The notes below the pieces were generated by a model. The model had not been told where the DNA came from. It ran no database searches and saw only the letters and a program-made list of their open reading frames with translations. Source: Paramicrobacterium sp051513965 (lineage in GTDB: Bacteria; Actinomycetota; Actinomycetes; Actinomycetales; Microbacteriaceae). Taken from it: a DNA stretch of 64,000 nt. The stretch covers positions 2,976,001 through 3,040,000 of the forward strand of contig NZ_CP195847.1 in NCBI RefSeq assembly GCF_051513965.1, given 5' to 3'. Below are positions 1 through 8,255 of this stretch, one piece after another (position 1 is the stretch's first letter; each line of letters starts with the position of its first letter). A program made the position numbers and the translations under genes.

Positions 1-1
1 C

Positions 2-505
2 GTGCTTCGCATTCTGAGTGTGCCGCTGTTCACCGGCTTCATGTATGGCGCGGTGGGTTCGTACATGGTGCGTGTGTATCGCCTGTTCGACCTGCGATTC
101 ACACGCTACCCACCGGTGTGGCTCACCGCCATTCTCGCTGCTGCGATCTACGTCAACTTCTTCTCGCACCACTTCATGCTCGATCTGAGGTGGATGCTGC
201 TCGCCGCCGTGCTGCTCACCTTCGGGTTCTGCACGATGCACTTCCGGGTGTTCCGGCACACGCTGCGCATGCCGCTCGTCGTCGCCTTCGCGCTCGTCGC
301 GTTCTTCATCTGGCTCGCCGAGAACATCGGAACCTACAGCGGCGCCTGGCTGTACCCCGGCCAGGTCGACGGCTGGCAGCTGGTCTCGATCTCGAAGCTC
401 GTGTCGTGGTTCCTGCTTATGATCATCTCGGTCGTGCTGGTGACGTGGGTGTACCCGCCGCGCAGGCCGGATGCCGTGGCAGCGGCGTCCGTGCCGGCAT
501 CCTGA
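2..505 (+). CDS. DUF817 family integral membrane protein, 3' part
   Basis: The visible 167 residues are strongly hydrophobic with about five membrane spans. They match the DUF817 family by pattern, including a tail resembling KLVSWFLLMIISVVLV, which is the usual end of that family. Function is unknown in the family. The frame is open to the first base of the window and the family is usually about 270 residues, so the true start lies upstream; the apparent GTG at base 2 should not be taken as the start. The gene is followed within 40 bases by a perfect palindromic repeat. Confidence 0.75.
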   Translation: MLRILSVPLFTGFMYGAVGSYMVRVYRLFDLRFTRYPPVWLTAILAAAIYVNFFSHHFMLDLRWMLLAAVLLTFGFCTMHFRVFRHTLRMPLVVAFALVAFFIWLAENIGTYSGAWLYPGQVDGWQLVSISKLVSWFLLMIISVVLVTWVYPPRRPDAVAAASVPAS

Positions 506-540
506 CCCCATCCACGGTCCGCCCGGCACACCCCCTATCG

Positions 541-606
541 CCGCGCTATTTGTTCGGGCTTGCGCTACAGGAATTTCTGTAGCGCAAGCCCGAACAAATA
601 GCGCGG
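541..606. repeat. Hairpin repeat family A, copy 1 (perfect 30-bp arms)
   Basis: Left arm 541-570 and right arm 577-606 are exact reverse complements over 30 bases, around a 6-base loop GAATTT. The inner core pairs GCGCTACAG with CTGTAGCGC and the outer ends pair CGCGCTA with TAGCGCG. Two further copies with the same left half lie at 5721 and 23678. There is no T-tract, so although it follows a gene end it does not look like a standard terminator. It directly abuts the oxidase remnant that begins around 631. Confidence 0.9.
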
Positions 607-630
607 TGGGAGAGGGGAAGGGAGAGCAGT

Positions 631-765
631 GTCTTCATCGCCGGTGGCGACAGCGGCCACGCATTCAAGCACTGCCTCGCGCTCGGCGAGGTGCTCGCGC
701 GTGACGTGCTCGCCGAGGAGCAGTCGCTCGAGCTCGACTTCGTGCGTCCGGCGCGCTTCGCCTGA
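631..765 (+). pseudogene. C-terminal remnant of FAD-dependent amine/sarcosine-type oxidase
   Basis: The frame from 631 reads as VFIAGGDSGHAFKHCLALGE and continues to ...LELDFVRPARFA before TGA at 763-765. GDSGHAFK followed by ALGE is the C-terminal FAD-contacting segment of DAO-family oxidases such as sarcosine or N-methyltryptophan oxidase, which normally have about 370-390 residues. Only about 45 codons remain, with no start codon or ribosome-binding site. Upstream the frame runs straight into repeat A1. I read it as the surviving tail of a deleted gene. The family call rests on a short segment and is moderately secure. Confidence 0.6.
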
Positions 766-873
766 CGCATCCGCCCCTACGAATCTGCGAACGCTCTCGC
801 AAGGGGCTTGTCGCGTTCTGCCGCTGCCCGTTTGATGGTCAGACACCACCCAGAGGTCACGGAGGGCAGACCG

Positions 874-1728
874 ATGAGCGAGCAGCACGACGCAGCCGAG
901 CGCCGACGCGCACCCAACCCGTTCGACACCCGCGGATTCAACCCGCGGCGCGCAATCGTGACCGGATCGGACTCCGGCATCGGCCGGGCGACCGCCGTGG
1001 CTCTCGCGGCAGCGGGAATGGACGTCGGCATCACCTGGCATCGCGATGAGCAGGGCGCCGAGAAGACGGCGGAAGAGGTGCGTTCGTACGGAAGGCGAGC
1101 GGTCGTCGTGCATCTCGATACGAGCGATCTGGATGCCTGCGGAGACATCGTCGATGCTCTCATCGACGAGCTGGGCGGCATCGATGTCTTCGTCAACAAT
1201 GCGGGAACGGGTGCGAACGAGAAGCTCGTGCGCATGAGTCTCGAGCGGTGGCGACACATCGTAGCGACGGATCTCGATGGGCCGTTCGTGGTCATCCAGC
1301 GTGCAGCGTGCCGCATGATCGAGCAGGCGACGGGTGGGCGAATCATCGCGACGACGAGTGTGCACGAACACCAGCCGCGCGTTGGCTCGAGCGCCTACGA
1401 TGCTGCGAAACACGGGCTCGGCGGTCTGGTGAAGACCGCTGCGCTCGAGCTCGGAGAGTACGCAATCACCGTGAATGCGGTGGCGCCCGGCGAGATCGCG
1501 ACGCCCATGACCGGTCAGGAAGACGAGGATCCGCACCGGAAGCACCGGCCCGGAGTGCCCTTGGGGCGGCCGGGCGATGCGCGAGAGGTCGCGGCTCTCA
1601 TCGGGTTCCTCGCCTCACCGGCATCCAGTTACATCACCGGTGTTTCGATCATCATCGATGGCGGGATGCTTCAGATGGGACCGCAGGGCGGCTCCCACAT
1701 CACATCAGACGTGTGGCGCGAAGGCTGA
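874..1728 (+). CDS. SDR family oxidoreductase, YohF-like
   Basis: Encodes a 284-residue short-chain dehydrogenase/reductase. The NAD(P)-binding motif TGSDSGIG is near residue 26, NNAG near 105, and the catalytic pattern is a serine followed by YDAAK near 172-176. The segments GITWHRDEQGA, TSVHEH and AVAPGEIATPM follow Escherichia coli YohF closely by memory. The substrate is unknown. The start at 874 is chosen because GGAGGG lies 8 bases upstream; an in-frame TTG at 808 would add 22 residues that do not fit the family. It converges with the small gene ending at 1742. Confidence 0.85.
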   Translation: MSEQHDAAERRRAPNPFDTRGFNPRRAIVTGSDSGIGRATAVALAAAGMDVGITWHRDEQGAEKTAEEVRSYGRRAVVVHLDTSDLDACGDIVDALIDELGGIDVFVNNAGTGANEKLVRMSLERWRHIVATDLDGPFVVIQRAACRMIEQATGGRIIATTSVHEHQPRVGSSAYDAAKHGLGGLVKTAALELGEYAITVNAVAPGEIATPMTGQEDEDPHRKHRPGVPLGRPGDAREVAALIGFLASPASSYITGVSIIIDGGMLQMGPQGGSHITSDVWREG

Positions 1729-1741
1729 GGTCGCTTCGCTC

Positions 1742-2029
1742 TCACTCTGAGTCCTTGCGGTCCTTCGGGTCCTCGGTGGGGCGCTTGAGTTCGTCGGGGT
1801 CGACGTCCACATCGCCCGGATCGTCTGGCCCGCCTGTTCCCGGTGCGACGTCGACGTTCTGGTCGATGTCGTCGTCGATGGTGTCGGGCACGGGGTCGCG
1901 CTGCTTGTACTCCTGCTCCTTTTCGCTCCCCGGGGTGTACCGGGTGTCCTTGGCCTCCTGCTCGTCATCGCTGAGGCCGTGGCCGGAGCGTTCCTCTTTC
2001 CTCTGGTGGTCATAGTCGCTGTGTGTCAT
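1742..2029 (-). CDS. Small acidic hydrophilic hypothetical protein
   Basis: A 95-residue protein, very rich in Asp, Glu, Lys and Pro, with no membrane segment and probably intrinsically disordered. It has an ATG start and lies between the convergent SDR gene and the divergent Gfo/Idh gene. Charge-rich short proteins of this kind are common in Microbacteriaceae, often tied to stress, but I recognise no family. The frame is clean and the composition protein-like. Overlapping longer frames on both strands are less plausible, so I keep this one with moderate confidence. Confidence 0.5.
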   Translation of the reverse strand: MTHSDYDHQRKEERSGHGLSDDEQEAKDTRYTPGSEKEQEYKQRDPVPDTIDDDIDQNVDVAPGTGGPDDPGDVDVDPDELKRPTEDPKDRKDSE

Positions 2030-2178
2030 GCGGCCACGGTAGGCCTGCAGGATGCCGCGGCGTCAGGGCATTGCCAAACCCTGCTCCTCGCGGTACGTGC
2101 GGCCAGGAGTCCCTTCTAACGCTCACTTCGGGTGAGTGAATTTGCGCTCATTTCCCACGCGTGACGACAATTCGAGAG

Positions 2179-2196
2179 GAGCGTCGCTCGACGCTC
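2179..2196. promoter_or_regulatory. Inverted repeat upstream of Gfo/Idh-tdh-kbl operon
   Basis: GAGCGTCG-CT-CGACGCTC is a perfect 8-bp inverted repeat. It ends 8 bases before the AAGGAG ribosome-binding site of the Gfo/Idh gene at 2220. It could be an operator or a small leader hairpin affecting translation. No regulator gene is adjacent, so the assignment is only by position. Confidence 0.35.
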
Positions 2197-2219
2197 AACC
2201 CACAAGGAGCACAGAACCC

Positions 2220-3398
2220 ATGGATCTCAGAATCGGCATCATCGGACACGGCATGCGAGCGAGCCTCGCCCGCGAGGCACACCGCCCCGGTGAGGGCAGC
2301 CGCGTCGTCGCCGTGTGCGACGTGACCGAACGAGGTCGCGTCGCCGCGGCATCCCGCTACCCTGACGCCACCATCACCGCCGACCTCGACGAACTGCTCT
2401 CACTCGATCTCGACGTCGCCATGGTCTTCACACCGGACGACGTACATGCACGCACGGCGATCCCGGCCCTCGAAGCAGGCCTCACGGTCTTCAGCGAAAA
2501 GCCTCTCGCAACGAGCATCGCTGACTGCGACGCCATTCTCGCCGCCGCATACCGCACGGGCAGCCGGCTCTACGTCGGCCACAACATGCGACACATGCCG
2601 GTGATCACGCTCATGCGCGACATCATCTCGCGCGGCACGATCGGCGAGGTGAAGGCGGTCTGGTGCCGTCACTTCGTCGGACATGGCGGAGATTACTATT
2701 TCAAAGACTGGCACGCCGAGCGTGATAAGTCAGTGGGGATGCTTCTGCAGAAGGGCGCCCACGACATCGACGTCATCCACTGGCTGGCCGGTCGCTACAG
2801 CCAGCAGGTGCAGGCGATGGGCGAGCTCTCCGTCTACGGCGACATCACCGACCGCCGAGACCGCTCGGGCGAGCTCATGGGCGACTGGTTCAGCCTGGAC
2901 AACTGGCCTCCGACAGAGCAGACCGGACTCAACCCGGTCATCGACATCGAAGACATCTCGCAGGTGAACATGCGTCTCGGCGACGGCGTTCTCGCGTCAT
3001 ATGAGCAGTGCCACTTCACCCCCGACTACTGGCGCAACTACACCGTCATCGGAACCCACGGCCGCCTCGAGAACTTCGGCGACGAGTCGGGCTCCGAGGT
3101 CGGGGTGTGGACACACCGACTGCGCACCTCCGGCAGCCCGGACGAGACGCACATCGTCCCCGAGGCGGAGGGCGGTCACGGCGGTGCCGACGCCCTCATG
3201 GTCGCCGAGTTTCTGCGCTTCGCACGCGAGGGCGGAGAGACGACGACCTCCCCCGTGGCCGCCCGCAACGCTGTTGCAACAGGAGTGATTGCGACGCAAT
3301 CTTTACGCGGCGCAGGCGAAACGCTTGCGATTCCGCCAGTGGATGCCGCTGTGGCCGCGTATTTCGATGCGGGACAGCCCTCCCGCCAGGCACAATAA
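2220..3398 (+). CDS. Gfo/Idh/MocA family oxidoreductase
   Basis: Encodes 392 residues beginning MDLRIGIIGHGMRASLA, a Rossmann NAD(P)-binding start. EKPLATS around residue 100 is the conserved EKP motif of the family. The C-terminal alpha/beta domain has GAHDIDVIHWL, where the histidine is the usual catalytic position. The start at 2220 has AAGGAG about 10 bases upstream. It lies 55 bases before tdh and is probably co-transcribed with tdh-kbl, which is unusual. The substrate is not predictable; the family usually acts on sugars, polyols or hydroxy acids. Confidence 0.85.
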   Translation: MDLRIGIIGHGMRASLAREAHRPGEGSRVVAVCDVTERGRVAAASRYPDATITADLDELLSLDLDVAMVFTPDDVHARTAIPALEAGLTVFSEKPLATSIADCDAILAAAYRTGSRLYVGHNMRHMPVITLMRDIISRGTIGEVKAVWCRHFVGHGGDYYFKDWHAERDKSVGMLLQKGAHDIDVIHWLAGRYSQQVQAMGELSVYGDITDRRDRSGELMGDWFSLDNWPPTEQTGLNPVIDIEDISQVNMRLGDGVLASYEQCHFTPDYWRNYTVIGTHGRLENFGDESGSEVGVWTHRLRTSGSPDETHIVPEAEGGHGGADALMVAEFLRFAREGGETTTSPVAARNAVATGVIATQSLRGAGETLAIPPVDAAVAAYFDAGQPSRQAQ

Positions 3399-3453
3399 CG
3401 GACGGGACACGATCCCGTTCTTTCTGCCCCACAAGGGAAAGGAGAGGAAGCCA

Positions 3454-4497
3454 ATGAAGGCCCTCTACAAACCGCGCGCCGAGGCCGGCTTCGAACTCGT
3501 CGACAGACCGGAACCCGAAACCGCGCACGACGAAGTGAAGATCCGCGTGCTGAGAACCGGCATCTGCGGAACCGACCTGCACATTCTGCGGTGGGACGAC
3601 TGGGCCGCCTCCGCTGTCGCACAACCGCTCATTCCCGGTCACGAGTTCTGCGGCGAAGTCGTCGACGTCGGCGATCTGGTCAAAGGGGTGAGCGTCGGCG
3701 ATCTCGTCTCGGGCGAGGGCCACATCGTCTGCGGCGTCTGCCGCAACTGTCGGGCAGGACGTCGGCAGATGTGCATCCGAACTCAGGGAATCGGCGTCAA
3801 CCGCAACGGCGCCTTCGCCGAATACATCACGCTGCCCGGCGTGAACGTCTGGACCCACCCGACCGATATCGACAAGGACGTCGCGGCCATCTTCGATCCG
3901 CTGGGCAACGCCGTGCACACGGCGCTCTCGTATCCCGTGGTCGGCGAAGACGTTCTCATCACAGGCTGCGGACCCATCGGTCTGATGGCCATCGCCATCG
4001 CACGTCACATCGGCGCGCGCTACATCGTGGCGACCGACGTGAGCGATGAACGACTCGAACTCGCGATCTCCATGGGTGCCGATCGTGCGATCAACCCTGC
4101 GAACGAGTCGATCCACGACGCGTTCACCTCACTCGACATGCACGAAGGATTCGACGTCGGCTTCGAGATGAGCGGCGCACCTGCGGCCCTTCGCCAGATG
4201 GTGGAGAACATCAACAACGGCGGACGCATCGCCATGCTTGGTCTTCCCTCGGAGCCCTTCGCCATCGACTGGAGCCAGGTCGTCACGCGGATGCTCACCC
4301 TCAAGGGCATCTACGGTCGCGAGATGTTCGACACGTGGAATGCGATGACGGCGATGCTGCAGAGCAGCGAGACTCTCGCGGCATCCATCAGCTCGATCGT
4401 GTCTGACCGCTTCGACGCCCGCGACTGGCGCGACGCATTCGACACGGCAGCGAACGCCGGGGGCGGCAAGGTCGTCATGGACTGGACGGAGATCTGA
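3454..4497 (+). CDS. tdh: L-threonine 3-dehydrogenase
   Basis: A 347-residue zinc-dependent medium-chain dehydrogenase that oxidises L-threonine to 2-amino-3-ketobutyrate with NAD. Catalytic-zinc residues are in TGICGTDLHI and GHEF. Structural-zinc cysteines are in VCGVCRNCRAGRRQMC. The nucleotide fold has GCGPIGLMA. The stop overlaps the ATG of kbl by one base (TGATG), which implies translational coupling. The identity is made secure by the adjacent kbl. An AAGGAGAGG ribosome-binding site precedes the ATG. Confidence 0.93.
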   Translation: MKALYKPRAEAGFELVDRPEPETAHDEVKIRVLRTGICGTDLHILRWDDWAASAVAQPLIPGHEFCGEVVDVGDLVKGVSVGDLVSGEGHIVCGVCRNCRAGRRQMCIRTQGIGVNRNGAFAEYITLPGVNVWTHPTDIDKDVAAIFDPLGNAVHTALSYPVVGEDVLITGCGPIGLMAIAIARHIGARYIVATDVSDERLELAISMGADRAINPANESIHDAFTSLDMHEGFDVGFEMSGAPAALRQMVENINNGGRIAMLGLPSEPFAIDWSQVVTRMLTLKGIYGREMFDTWNAMTAMLQSSETLAASISSIVSDRFDARDWRDAFDTAANAGGGKVVMDWTEI

Positions 4498-5681
4498 TGT
4501 ACGGATCGATCAAGCAGCACCTCGAGAGCGAACTCGCCGGCATCGAGGAGGCCGGACTCACCAAGCGCGAGCACGGCATCGCGGGGGCGCAGGGCGCTCT
4601 CGTCGAGACGGACGGGCGCGACGTGCTGAACTTCTGTGCGAACAACTATCTGGGGCTCGCCGATCATCCGGCGATTCGGGATGCCGCAAAGCACGCGCTG
4701 GACGAATGGGGCTTCGGCATGGCCAGCGTGCGCTTCATCTGCGGAACCCAGACGCAGCACCTCGAACTCGAGCGGCGCATGTCGACGTTTCTCGGCACAG
4801 AGGACACGATTCTCTTCTCATCGTGCTTCGACGCGAACGGTGGACTCTTCGAAGCGCTGCTCGGCCCGGACGACGCGATCATCTCCGATGAGCTCAACCA
4901 CGCGTCGATCATCGACGGCATCCGACTCTGCAAGGCTCGGCGGATGCGCTACCGCAACCGCGACCTCGCCGACCTCGAGGGGCGGCTCCGGGCGGCATCC
5001 GATGCTCGGTTCCGTGCGATCGTGACCGACGGCGTGTTCTCCATGGACGGACACATTGCCCCACTCGAAGGCATCTGCGATCTCGCGGAGAAGTACGACG
5101 CGCTCGTGATCGTCGACGACTCGCACGCGACGGGGTTCATCGGCGAGCACGGCCGCGGAACGCCCGAGCTCTGCGGGGTCGGCGAGCGCGTCGACGTCTA
5201 CACGGGAACGTTCGGCAAGGCACTTGGCGGGGCTTCCGGCGGATACGTCTCGGGCCGCGGTGAGATTGTGCGGCTGCTGCGTCAGCGCTCGCGCCCGTAC
5301 CTGTTCTCGAACTCACTCGCGCCGTCGGTCGTGGCGGGCACCCTCGCCGCACTCGATCTCGTCGAGGATGCCGCAGAGTTGCGCACTCAGCTTTCGCAGA
5401 ACGCCGCCGAGTTCCGCTCCCTTATGACCGAGGCGGGTTTCGATCTCGTGCCGGGTGAGCACCCGATCATCCCTGTGATGCTCGGCGACGCGAAGCTCGC
5501 CGTGGATATGGCTGCGCACATGAACGCGAACGGCATCTACGTCACGCCATTCAGCTTTCCTGTCGTGCCGCGGGGCAAGGCGCGCATTCGTGTGCAGCTC
5601 TCCGCCGCGCACACGAGTGAACAGGTGCGGCGCTGCGTCGATGCGTTCGTCGCCGCGCGTGACGCCGTCACCGCCGCGTAG
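4497..5681 (+). CDS. kbl: Glycine C-acetyltransferase (2-amino-3-ketobutyrate CoA ligase)
   Basis: A 394-residue PLP-dependent alpha-oxoamine synthase that cleaves 2-amino-3-ketobutyrate with CoA into glycine and acetyl-CoA. Visible features are NNYLGLADH near the N-terminus, DELNHASIIDG, VDDSHATGFIG, and the PLP lysine in GTFGKALGGASGG. Length matches the family. It is coupled to tdh by a TGATG overlap, so the pair forms the two-step threonine degradation route. Repeat A2 lies about 40 bases downstream. Confidence 0.95.
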   Translation: MYGSIKQHLESELAGIEEAGLTKREHGIAGAQGALVETDGRDVLNFCANNYLGLADHPAIRDAAKHALDEWGFGMASVRFICGTQTQHLELERRMSTFLGTEDTILFSSCFDANGGLFEALLGPDDAIISDELNHASIIDGIRLCKARRMRYRNRDLADLEGRLRAASDARFRAIVTDGVFSMDGHIAPLEGICDLAEKYDALVIVDDSHATGFIGEHGRGTPELCGVGERVDVYTGTFGKALGGASGGYVSGRGEIVRLLRQRSRPYLFSNSLAPSVVAGTLAALDLVEDAAELRTQLSQNAAEFRSLMTEAGFDLVPGEHPIIPVMLGDAKLAVDMAAHMNANGIYVTPFSFPVVPRGKARIRVQLSAAHTSEQVRRCVDAFVAARDAVTAA

Positions 5682-5720
5682 CTGACGGCATCCTCTCCCC
5701 CGCCCCGCCTCCTCACCCAA

Positions 5721-5786
5721 CCGCGCTATTTGTTCGGGTTTGCGCTACAGAAATTCCTGTAGCGCAAGCCCGATTCTGTAGCGCAG
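5721..5786. repeat. Hairpin repeat family A, copy 2
   Basis: Left half 5721-5750 matches copy 1 except for one C-to-T change, followed by loop AAATTC. The right half keeps the inner CTGTAGCGCAAGCCCG and the outer TAGCGC but diverges between them, so inner core and outer ends still pair while the middle bulges. It lies downstream of kbl on the same strand as that gene and could act as a transcript end, but there is no T-run. Confidence 0.85.
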
Positions 5787-5872
5787 TACAACTGCAGCGA
5801 GATGCGCAGCGCAGAGCAAACATGAATCTGAGGATGCTCGATCGCGATGACCGGCATGCCAGACTGGGCCAC

Positions 5873-6289
5873 ATGATCTCCACACCGCTTGCCCAGCAAC
5901 TGCGCGAGGCCGGACTGCGGTGGACTCCCGTCTCCGGCGATGCCTTTCAGGTAGCCAACACCGAGTTCGAGGGTGACGTCTTCACCGTCAGCGACATGAC
6001 GATCGAAGCGCACACCTATGACACCGGCACAATCCTCGGCTTCAACGGCACGACCGAGTGGGCGCTCGACTCGGTCGCGCTCGAAGACGCCGTGTGGCTC
6101 CCCCGCGAAGACCAGTTGCGAGACATGCTCGGGCCCGCGTTCGTGATGCTCGAGCGTGAGGATGCCGGCAGAGCCATCGACTACAAGGTCACTGTGACGG
6201 TGGGCGACGATACTGCGACCTTCGTGAGTGAAGACGCCGCGGAGTCCTACGGAATGGCACTCTTGGCCTTGCTCCGCAGCCTCCGCTGA
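5873..6289 (+). CDS. CpaE-annotated small protein (pilus assembly name only)
   Basis: A 138-residue soluble protein of an actinobacterial family commonly labelled pilus assembly protein CpaE, recalled from similar sequences with LGFNGTTEWALDSVALED and a WLPREDQLR segment. It does not show the ATPase of true CpaE and there are no pilus genes nearby, so the name should not be taken as function. The start is uncertain: the family start favours ATG at 5873, while an ATG at 5822 would add 17 residues. Neither has a strong ribosome-binding site. Confidence 0.65.
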   Translation: MISTPLAQQLREAGLRWTPVSGDAFQVANTEFEGDVFTVSDMTIEAHTYDTGTILGFNGTTEWALDSVALEDAVWLPREDQLRDMLGPAFVMLEREDAGRAIDYKVTVTVGDDTATFVSEDAAESYGMALLALLRSLR

Positions 6290-6341
6290 CTGCGCCCCTC
6301 CCCCTCGCCTCCGCGCCCCATCGTTCCTCGCCCCATCGACC

Positions 6342-6395
6342 GTGTGCCACTTTGTCTGCCCAAACAACCCGCGGAGAACGCGCAAAGTGGCACAC
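6342..6395. repeat. Hairpin repeat family B, copy 1
   Basis: GTGTGCCACTTTG at 6342-6354 pairs perfectly with CAAAGTGGCACAC at 6383-6395 around a 28-base loop containing TCTGCC and GGAGAACGCG. Related copies are near 8152, 9357 and 37743. This copy lies between two convergent genes, so it may also serve as a two-way transcript end, though without a T-tract. Confidence 0.85.
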
Positions 6396-6418
6396 ACCGT
6401 TGCGGCTTTGCGAACGGC

Positions 6419-7405
6419 TCAAGCCGCTCGTGCAGCGACCGCCGCACGCGTCTCTTCCAACACCAGATCACCGTTGATTGCGCCGCCGGCCATCAGGCCC
6501 TGCGCGGCTGCGGCCGCCACGACTGCGCCGAGTTCACTCACGTTCCCAGCAGCCCAGACACCATCTATGTCGGTCTTTCCCGCGAAGTCCGTCTCGACGA
6601 AGAGACCCATGGGGTTCTCGCTCAGCGTTCCTCCGAGCTGCTCGTAGAGCCCAGCGTTCGCGACAAAGCGCGGCGCCACCGTCAGCGCATCAATCGCGAG
6701 CTCATGGCCGTCGTCGAGCACGACCGCGTCAATCTCGCCGTTCTTCGCCCGCACCTCGGCGACGCGGCCCGTGACTACCTCCACACCGAGCGCCGCGAGA
6801 GTGCCCCAGTCCTCGTCCGCCAATTCGGGCATCGTGTGGGTGAAGAGTGTGATGTGCTCACTGAGCTGACGGAACAGCTGAACCTGGTGCATCGCCATAG
6901 CCGTTGTGCCGAGCACACCGATCCGCTGACCGCGCACCTCCCATCCGTGACAGTACGGGCAATGGAGCACATGGGTGCCCCACAGGTCGGCGAGACCAGG
7001 CACGTCGGGCAGCTCATCACGCAGGCCTGTGGCCAACAGGATGCGGCGAGCACGCAGCTCATCGCCGTCGGCGAGGTCGAGCACAACATCGCCGCCGTCA
7101 CGTCGGACGTGTGTGACTGTGTCTGACAGCATCCGTGCGCCATAGCCTTCTGCCTCGGCGCGCCCCTGAGCAATGAGGTCGCGTGGCGAGATGCCCTCGC
7201 GCCCGAGCAGATTGTGCACACCGGATGAGGGTGCGTTGCGCGGCTCGCCCGCGTCGATGACGACGACGGATCGCAGCGAACGCGACAGCGCGACGGCGGC
7301 GCTCAGCCCGGCGGCTCCTCCGCCAATGATGGCGACATCGACACGTGAGTCGACGGCGGATGCCGCGTCCGCAGTCGTGGAATGTGGTGTGGGATCGCTT
7401 GTCAT
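6419..7405 (-). CDS. NAD(P)/FAD-dependent oxidoreductase, thioredoxin-reductase-like with CPYC
   Basis: A 328-residue two-Rossmann flavoprotein. GGGAAGLSAA near residue 28 binds FAD. HCPYCHGWE in the middle carries a redox-active CxxC placed as in thioredoxin reductase, and VWAAGNVSEL near the C-terminus is the second FAD contact. The CPxCHG form resembles dithiol oxidases of the GliT/HlmI type as well as uncharacterised bacterial reductases, so the substrate may be a low-molecular-weight dithiol. ATG at 7405 is preceded by AAGGAGA. It is divergent from an XRE-cupin regulator that probably controls it. Confidence 0.85.
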   Translation of the reverse strand: MTSDPTPHSTTADAASAVDSRVDVAIIGGGAAGLSAAVALSRSLRSVVVIDAGEPRNAPSSGVHNLLGREGISPRDLIAQGRAEAEGYGARMLSDTVTHVRRDGGDVVLDLADGDELRARRILLATGLRDELPDVPGLADLWGTHVLHCPYCHGWEVRGQRIGVLGTTAMAMHQVQLFRQLSEHITLFTHTMPELADEDWGTLAALGVEVVTGRVAEVRAKNGEIDAVVLDDGHELAIDALTVAPRFVANAGLYEQLGGTLSENPMGLFVETDFAGKTDIDGVWAAGNVSELGAVVAAAAAQGLMAGGAINGDLVLEETRAAVAARAA

Positions 7406-7565
7406 GATCTTCTCCTTCGTGATGGAGCCGGCCAGAGCCTCGAGGTCATGGTGCGCGTGTCGTTGATGCGCATCCTGAGAGTCGCACGGCGGCTCCGGTA
7501 GATGAAGCGTGCGAGCATGCACTCATGGTAGACATGTCATGCTTCTCCAGCATACACTTTTGCCT

Positions 7566-8138
7566 ATGAAGCAAGATGATGTCGAGCCGGATGTCGACGT
7601 GCTGATTCGCCGCCGAATTCGCGGCCTCCGGACTGCGCGTGGCTGGTCGCTCGAGTCTCTCGCAGCCCGCTGCTTTATGAGCCCCTCAACCCTCAGCCGC
7701 ATCGAGACCGGACATCGCCGCATTGCCGTCGACCAGCTCGTCACGCTGGCGCGAGCGCTGGGAACTTCGCTCGACGCGCTCGTGGAACCCCCCGATGGTG
7801 ACGATGTGGTGATTCGCCCGGAACCGGAAGAGACTCCTGGCCGGACGACATGGGTCCTGTCGCGAGAGAGCCAGGGCGTCACGGTTGTGAAGATGCGCAT
7901 CACTCCCGAGTTCGACCCGGGCGATGAGCCGCGGGTGCACCCGGGAAGCGACTGGTTCACAGTGCTCACAGGTACCGCTACGCTCCGGCTCGGAGATCAC
8001 ACGCATGTGATCGCGGCGGGAGAAGCAGCAGAGTTCTCGACGATGGTGCCGCACGCGATCACGGCACCTGATGGTCCAATCGAGATCGTCTCAATCTTCG
8101 ATCGTGACGGCGAGCGCGCGCATCTCCACGAAAACTGA
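7566..8138 (+). CDS. XRE-family regulator with C-terminal cupin domain
   Basis: A 190-residue protein. The helix-turn-helix spans about residues 12-66 (RRRIRGLRTARGWSLESLA, then SPSTLSRIETGHRR). The second half is a cupin barrel with the HPGSDWFTVLTGTATLRLG and MVPHAI motifs. Such proteins repress or activate adjacent genes in response to a small ligand. It is divergent from the CPYC flavoprotein, with 160 bases of shared promoter region, and is likely its regulator. ATG 7566 is chosen over 7539 because of the family N-terminus. Confidence 0.85.
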   Translation: MKQDDVEPDVDVLIRRRIRGLRTARGWSLESLAARCFMSPSTLSRIETGHRRIAVDQLVTLARALGTSLDALVEPPDGDDVVIRPEPEETPGRTTWVLSRESQGVTVVKMRITPEFDPGDEPRVHPGSDWFTVLTGTATLRLGDHTHVIAAGEAAEFSTMVPHAITAPDGPIEIVSIFDRDGERAHLHEN

Positions 8139-8151
8139 CCGCACCCTCGAT

Positions 8152-8204
8152 CGCGCCACTTTCTCTGCTCAAGACCAGCCGGGAGAACGCGCAAAGTGGC
8201 ACAC
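8152..8204. repeat. Hairpin repeat family B, copy 2 (shorter stem)
   Basis: GCCACTTT at 8155-8162 pairs with AAAGTGGC at 8193-8200. The loop shares CTGCTCAAGACC and GGGAGAACGCG with copies 1 and 3, which shows common descent. The outer left arm is mutated (CGCGCC against GTGTGCC). It is placed between convergent genes. Confidence 0.75.
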
Positions 8205-8255
8205 GACGCGAGGGGGGAGACGCTGGCACACGGCGCGAGGGACGAGGCGCGCAAC

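Noticed and set aside
541..606. Repeat A1 considered as a rho-independent terminator of the DUF817 gene.
   Set aside because: There is no T-tract after either arm, and a second copy of the element lies between divergent promoters.
565..1545. A 326-codon minus-strand open frame over repeat A1 and the SDR gene.
   Set aside because: It begins inside the SDR gene and runs through the palindrome. The SDR motifs on the plus strand are decisive.
5873..6289. CpaE name taken as evidence of a pilus locus.
   Set aside because: The protein is too short for the CpaE ATPase and there are no pilin, ATPase or prepilin peptidase genes around it.
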